From contig JAUUWD010000044.1 in assembly GCA_030589225.1 (NCBI GenBank), forward strand, positions 1-9,211: DNA of 9,211 nt, read 5' to 3'. Under the pieces are notes generated by a model. The model was not told the origin of the DNA and did not search any database. It saw only the letters and a program-made list of their open reading frames with translations. Position numbers and translations under genes: made by a program. Below are positions 6,829 through 9,211 of this stretch, one piece after another. Origin of the DNA: Desulfobacteraceae bacterium (GTDB lineage: Bacteria; Desulfobacterota; DSM-4660; Desulfatiglandales; Desulfatiglandaceae). Every line of letters starts with the position of its first letter. The first letter of the stretch is position 1.

Positions 6829-7487
6829 CCGCCCACCTCTGGAAATGAAGCGAGTACATTTTCCACAAGCTTTGATGCACTTTCAGGATCTCTAAGGCCA
6901 CCCTCACCCCGGATACCTTTCTCACAATACCATAATATAGTCCCGGATGAATCTACGAAAGCCACACTTATAAATGCCTCTTCCTTCCCTTTTAAAACAT
7001 GATCAAGCCCGCGGACAAACACAAGCGAATCGCTGCCATATTTCTGCAAAATTCTCTCAACAGAACCTAATGAATACTCAAAATTCTTCTTCTTTTCAGG
7101 AAATAATTGCGGACCATAAGTATGCAACTGGATAGATTTGCTCACAGCCCCGTAAACTGCTTCGATTTCTGCTATTTCTTCCTCTATTTCCTTATCTTTG
7201 GCGAGAGGCTTTATTTTGTAGTTTTTCTTTCTAAGGCCTTCCACGAGGGCACTAACTAAATTCTCCTTGCCTGTCGTACACCAGCCTTTTCTTAATTCGA
7301 CTACCCCAAGTCCTGTGATTTCATAGGCTTTTACATCACAAAGCAAAAGCCCCAGTGTATTGAAATTCCGGGTTCTTTTCTCAAATTCAGGATGTATTCT
7401 GTATGCTTGTGGAGCGCAGCCAAAAACCACTAAAAATATGGAAAGACAGGACAGGAAAAGCAGAATTCTTTTCTTCTTAGCACTCAT
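6825..7487 (-). CDS. Uncharacterised lipoprotein, first gene of the M48 operon
   Basis: This 220-residue protein is of unrecognised family. The signal peptide has basic residues (SAKKKR), a hydrophobic core at 8-22 and the lipobox VFGC, which places the lipidated cysteine at C24. The mature protein has an acidic/lysine-rich helical middle (KDKEIEEEIAEIEA, 98-111). The second half runs GSDSLVFVRG (151-160), AFVDSSGTILWYCEKG (176-191) and a final helix KLVENVLASFP. A strand with a D-x-x-G-x-I-L-W turn followed by a C-terminal helix recalls periplasmic lipoproteins of the GNA1162/LpoB-like kind. This is resemblance in pattern only. The stop codon overlaps the protease start as ATGA, so translation is coupled. 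GAGGAAAGAG precedes the ATG at about 8 nt. The protein likely shares the envelope location of the protease. Confidence 0.82.
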   Translation of the reverse strand: MSAKKKRILLFLSCLSIFLVVFGCAPQAYRIHPEFEKRTRNFNTLGLLLCDVKAYEITGLGVVELRKGWCTTGKENLVSALVEGLRKKNYKIKPLAKDKEIEEEIAEIEAVYGAVSKSIQLHTYGPQLFPEKKKNFEYSLGSVERILQKYGSDSLVFVRGLDHVLKGKEEAFISVAFVDSSGTILWYCEKGIRGEGGLRDPESASKLVENVLASFPEVGG

Positions 7488-7694
7488 TTTTTCTCTTTCC
7501 TCATTCCCTAGGAGGCTGTCTGAGAATGAGATATGTTTTCCAAGATCAAGTCGAAGATCCCGCTATTCGGGGGAGGGCTTGAATTCCTATTTCGAATTTA
7601 GATCCATGCAAGAAACATGCAATTTTTTTGCCTAAAAATATCTTATTAATTTCAGCTAGTTAGAATAAATAATGGCAAAACCTGGCTCGAAGAC

Positions 7695-7730
7695 GGCAAA
7701 AATTGTCAAATACTGCCGAGAATCGTCAAA
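7695..7730. repeat. Two tandem 16-bp units spaced 20 bp
   Basis: GGCAAAAATTGTCAAA (7695-7710) and GCCGAGAATCGTCAAA (7715-7730) agree at 12 of 16 positions. A further GGCAAAA lies 21 bp to the left at 7674. On the minus strand each unit starts TTTGAC. A near two-helical-turn period in a divergent regulatory region suggests tandem binding sites for one regulator (inference). Confidence 0.4.
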
Positions 7731-7814
7731 GAAAAAATGAGGCAAATAATACTTTTTTAGTTTGAATTTATGAAAAACACTGGAATGAATTCACAGATTA
7801 CATGATTAACTCTA

Positions 7815-7843
7815 TTGACATTTGTGATTAGGTTTATTAGATT
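7815..7843 (+). promoter_or_regulatory. Sigma-70-type promoter for the small lipoprotein gene
   Basis: A perfect TTGACA at 7815-7820 is followed, after a 17-bp spacer, by TAGATT at 7838-7843 (4 of 6 matches to TATAAT). Transcription would begin near 7850 and leave a leader of about 180 nt before the ATG at 8034. Confidence 0.55.
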
Positions 7844-8033
7844 AAATAAAATTAGCTTTACTCATCCTTTCACGGGGGAGAAGTATGCCGGCAGGGTTAT
7901 GGGGTTTAAGGAGAAAATAAAGCCCCTGGAAAATCAGGAAAGGTGAAATAAGGGAAAGAAGGAGCGGGGGAAAAGATATTCTAAGCAATCATTTCATTTA
8001 AATTCGAACACACAATAAAGGGAGGTAAAAAAG

Positions 8034-8255
8034 ATGAAAAAATTGGGATTATTATTATTGCTTGGTTTGTTTCTTGCGGGTTGCGGTGGAGCGGCCAGCA
8101 AATCTGAGTTCTGGCAGCACAGCACTATGTACAAGAATTGGGATCATATGAACTTCAGTATGACTGGTTACAAAAATCCCACAGCAGACACAGGAAATGC
8201 ATCCCAGAGTCAAGAGTGGTGGGGTGAAGAGATACCTTATATCCCTGCGCAGTGA
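8034..8255 (+). CDS. Small tryptophan-rich lipoprotein (73 aa), uncharacterised
   Basis: This complete small gene has a strong ribosome binding site (GGGAGGT, 7 nt before the ATG). The protein starts with a textbook lipoprotein signal peptide: MKK, a run of leucines and glycines, and the lipobox LAGC with the lipidated cysteine at C17. The mature 57 residues are rich in aromatics: SEFWQHSTMYKNWDHM, then TGYKNPTADTG, then QEWWGEEIPYIP, with four tryptophans and three tyrosines and no further cysteine after C17. I do not recognise a functional family. The gene is monocistronic, with its own promoter and a strong terminator, the layout of an abundant envelope protein. Location should be the inner or outer membrane, facing the periplasm. 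Possible roles (surface coat, adhesin, partner of a larger complex) cannot be distinguished from sequence. Confidence 0.85.
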   Translation: MKKLGLLLLLGLFLAGCGGAASKSEFWQHSTMYKNWDHMNFSMTGYKNPTADTGNASQSQEWWGEEIPYIPAQ

Positions 8256-8275
8256 TATTTTTTTCCTAACAATTT

Positions 8276-8321
8276 AGCCAGCAACCACCTTTTAAAAGAA
8301 GTGGTTGTTGGCTGTTTTTTT
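8276..8321 (+). terminator. Rho-independent terminator of the small lipoprotein gene
   Basis: AGCCAGCAACCACCTT (8276-8291) pairs with AAGTGGTTGTTGGCT (8299-8313), with one G-T wobble and one bulged C, across a short A/T loop. Seven T follow at 8315-8321. It starts about 20 nt after the stop codon. The convergent transporter gene ends at the T-run. In the minus direction the same stem is not followed by a T-run, so it is chiefly a plus-strand terminator. Confidence 0.9.
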
Positions 8322-9211
8322 ACCGCCGTCGCCATCCCTTAAGCCCCCAGACCAGCGAAACCAGGGCCAGACCACTGATTGTGCCCGAAACAAGTCCGGT
8401 CGCAAGTATTCCGCCTGCCAGCCAAACCGGTCCCCCTATCAGGGCGCCAACGATCCTGCCGAAACCTGCAGCCGCTAAAAAACCTGACATCATTGTTGCA
8501 CGCGAGCCAGGCAATAACTCTGTACAGAGCGACAAGAAGCTGACAATAGCGAATTCGAAGGTCAAAAAAATCAGAAAAAGGCTGCCAAAGGCCGGGGCCA
8601 GGCCTTGCCCAAGTACAGGTAACAGCAAATAGCTCATTGAGCACAGTGACAAGCCAAGGATTACAGACCGCTTTAGTCCAAATCGATCCGCCAGGACAGC
8701 AGTTAAGGACTCCCCTGATAATTCGGCCATGCCAATAGCACTCGTCCACAGACCCAGGGCAACAATACTAAGGCCGAACGCTTCTTCCAGCCAGGCTCCA
8801 TACACAACAAAAAGATTATCGTTTGCAACGCTGACAAAAAAAGAAAAGCCAATGGCCCCTAAGGCAGTCCGCTCTTTCCCCAACCGTTGCCAGGTCCTCC
8901 AAAAACCCATTGAAACATTACGTGTACCAGTCTCTTTTCCATCATCGGGGACCAAAATTCTCAAAGCTACAATACCCAATAGGCCCAATCCTCCCAGGGT
9001 AAAAAAGGGGGATCGCCAGCCCAATCGGTCAATGAGAAGGCCAAGCAGGGGGATTCCCACAAGTGTACTGCCTGCCCAGCTGAACTCAAGAAATCCAATG
9101 GCCCGCCCCCGCCTGCTGTAAGGTACCCGTTGACTTACATACGCTTGAATAGCCGGAGCAAAAACACTTTTCCCCCGCCCTGCCAAAAATAATGATACCA
9201 GGATACCGCCG
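8320..9211 (-). CDS. Major facilitator superfamily (MFS) transporter, N-terminus outside the window
   Basis: This is an inner-membrane secondary transporter of the 12-helix MFS class. About 297 residues are visible. The frame runs through the right edge (reading GGILVSLFLAGRG before the first internal TTG), so helices 1-3 are missing from view. Visible parts include RRGRAIGFLEFSWAG (late helix 4 to 5), LLGLLIDRLGWRSPF, a charged central loop (VPDDGKETGTRN, then RTWQRLGKER) dividing the two halves, and AVLADRFGLKR, a motif-A-like loop of the C-terminal half. The rest is a series of hydrophobic helices ending with SLVWGLKGWRRR. The substrate is not predictable; drug or sugar exporter-like relatives share this pattern. 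The gene is convergent with the small lipoprotein gene and has no evident functional link to it. Confidence 0.9.
   Translation of the reverse strand, partial: GGILVSLFLAGRGKSVFAPAIQAYVSQRVPYSRRGRAIGFLEFSWAGSTLVGIPLLGLLIDRLGWRSPFFTLGGLGLLGIVALRILVPDDGKETGTRNVSMGFWRTWQRLGKERTALGAIGFSFFVSVANDNLFVVYGAWLEEAFGLSIVALGLWTSAIGMAELSGESLTAVLADRFGLKRSVILGLSLCSMSYLLLPVLGQGLAPAFGSLFLIFLTFEFAIVSFLSLCTELLPGSRATMMSGFLAAAGFGRIVGALIGGPVWLAGGILATGLVSGTISGLALVSLVWGLKGWRRR

Larger units (their letters stand above)
7488..8033. other. 546-bp divergent intergenic region
   Basis: This AT-rich region lies between the divergently transcribed lipoprotein/M48 operon and the small lipoprotein gene. It holds a pair of 7-bp direct repeats (CATGCAA at 7605-7611 and 7616-7622, an 11-bp period), two related 16-bp units with a 20-bp period at 7695-7730, a sigma-70-like promoter at 7815-7843, and a purine-rich leader of about 180 nt before the small gene. 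No RNA gene or protein gene longer than a few codons is supported. Confidence 0.55.

Noticed and set aside
7511..7528. AGGAGGCTGTCTGAGAATG, resembling an insertion-sequence end
   Set aside because: No inverted partner, transposase or target duplication is present, so the resemblance is not enough to call an element.
7683..7698. Sigma-54-like TGGCTCG-N4-CGGCA on the plus strand
   Set aside because: It has the GG and GC at the right 10-bp spacing, but the -12 element is poor, it overlaps the tandem repeats, and it is over 300 bp from the next gene. The TTGACA promoter is a better candidate.
7885..7920. 11-codon frame (MPAGLWGLRRK) after GGGGGAG in the small lipoprotein leader
   Set aside because: It is too short to support as a gene from one sequence, and purine-rich DNA yields ribosome-site-like matches by chance. 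It is kept only as part of the leader observation.

Overview
This window most likely comes from an anaerobic bacterium of the Desulfobacterota (the former deltaproteobacterial sulfate reducers and syntrophs). This is inferred from the mix of genes: an acyl-CoA dehydrogenase of the long (about 600 residue) type, an FrhB-family iron-sulfur flavoprotein, several lipoproteins, and AT-rich palindromic repeats between operons. Base composition is moderate, with AT-rich intergenic DNA. No tRNA, rRNA, CRISPR array, transposase or phage gene is visible.

Layout. Positions 1-351 are non-coding and hold an AT-rich inverted-repeat element. From about 4870 down to 352 lies a minus-strand catabolic group. 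In transcription order it holds an FAH-family hydrolase/isomerase (4052-4870), an FrhB-family Fe-S oxidoreductase (2617-3750), the last 54 codons of an AMP-forming acyl-CoA synthetase whose body is missing (2146-2310), and a complete acyl-CoA dehydrogenase (352-2136). Between the FrhB gene and the synthetase remnant, 2311-2616 holds no gene. It contains a perfect hairpin, a short CTGCGT-rich stretch and a 183-bp element with terminal inverted repeats. The synthetase sequence stops exactly at the hairpin, so this looks like a rearranged or decaying operon.

From 7487 down to 5064 lies a compact minus-strand envelope operon: a 220-residue lipoprotein, an M48 metalloprotease lipoprotein with TPR-like repeats (ATGA overlap with the first), and a roughly 196-residue lipoprotein with a PsbP-like look. 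All three have lipoprotein signal peptides, which suggests a periplasmic or outer-membrane quality-control unit.

A 546-bp intergenic region (7488-8033) separates this operon from a plus-strand gene for a 73-residue tryptophan-rich lipoprotein. That gene has a plausible sigma-70 promoter, a strong ribosome binding site and a rho-independent terminator, so it looks like an independent and probably well expressed unit. A convergent minus-strand MFS transporter gene fills 8320-9211 and runs off the right edge, so its N-terminus lies outside.

How the genes fit together: a synthetase would activate a fatty or aromatic acid to its CoA thioester, the dehydrogenase would desaturate it, and FAH-family enzymes hydrolyse or isomerise 2-oxo acids from ring or chain breakdown. 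The FrhB-like protein could move electrons between ferredoxin, flavin or F420-type carriers. That linkage is inferred from gene order only. I did not see a clearly new defence or mobile system. The best leads are the truncated synthetase junction, the 183-bp hairpin element and the orphan small lipoprotein.
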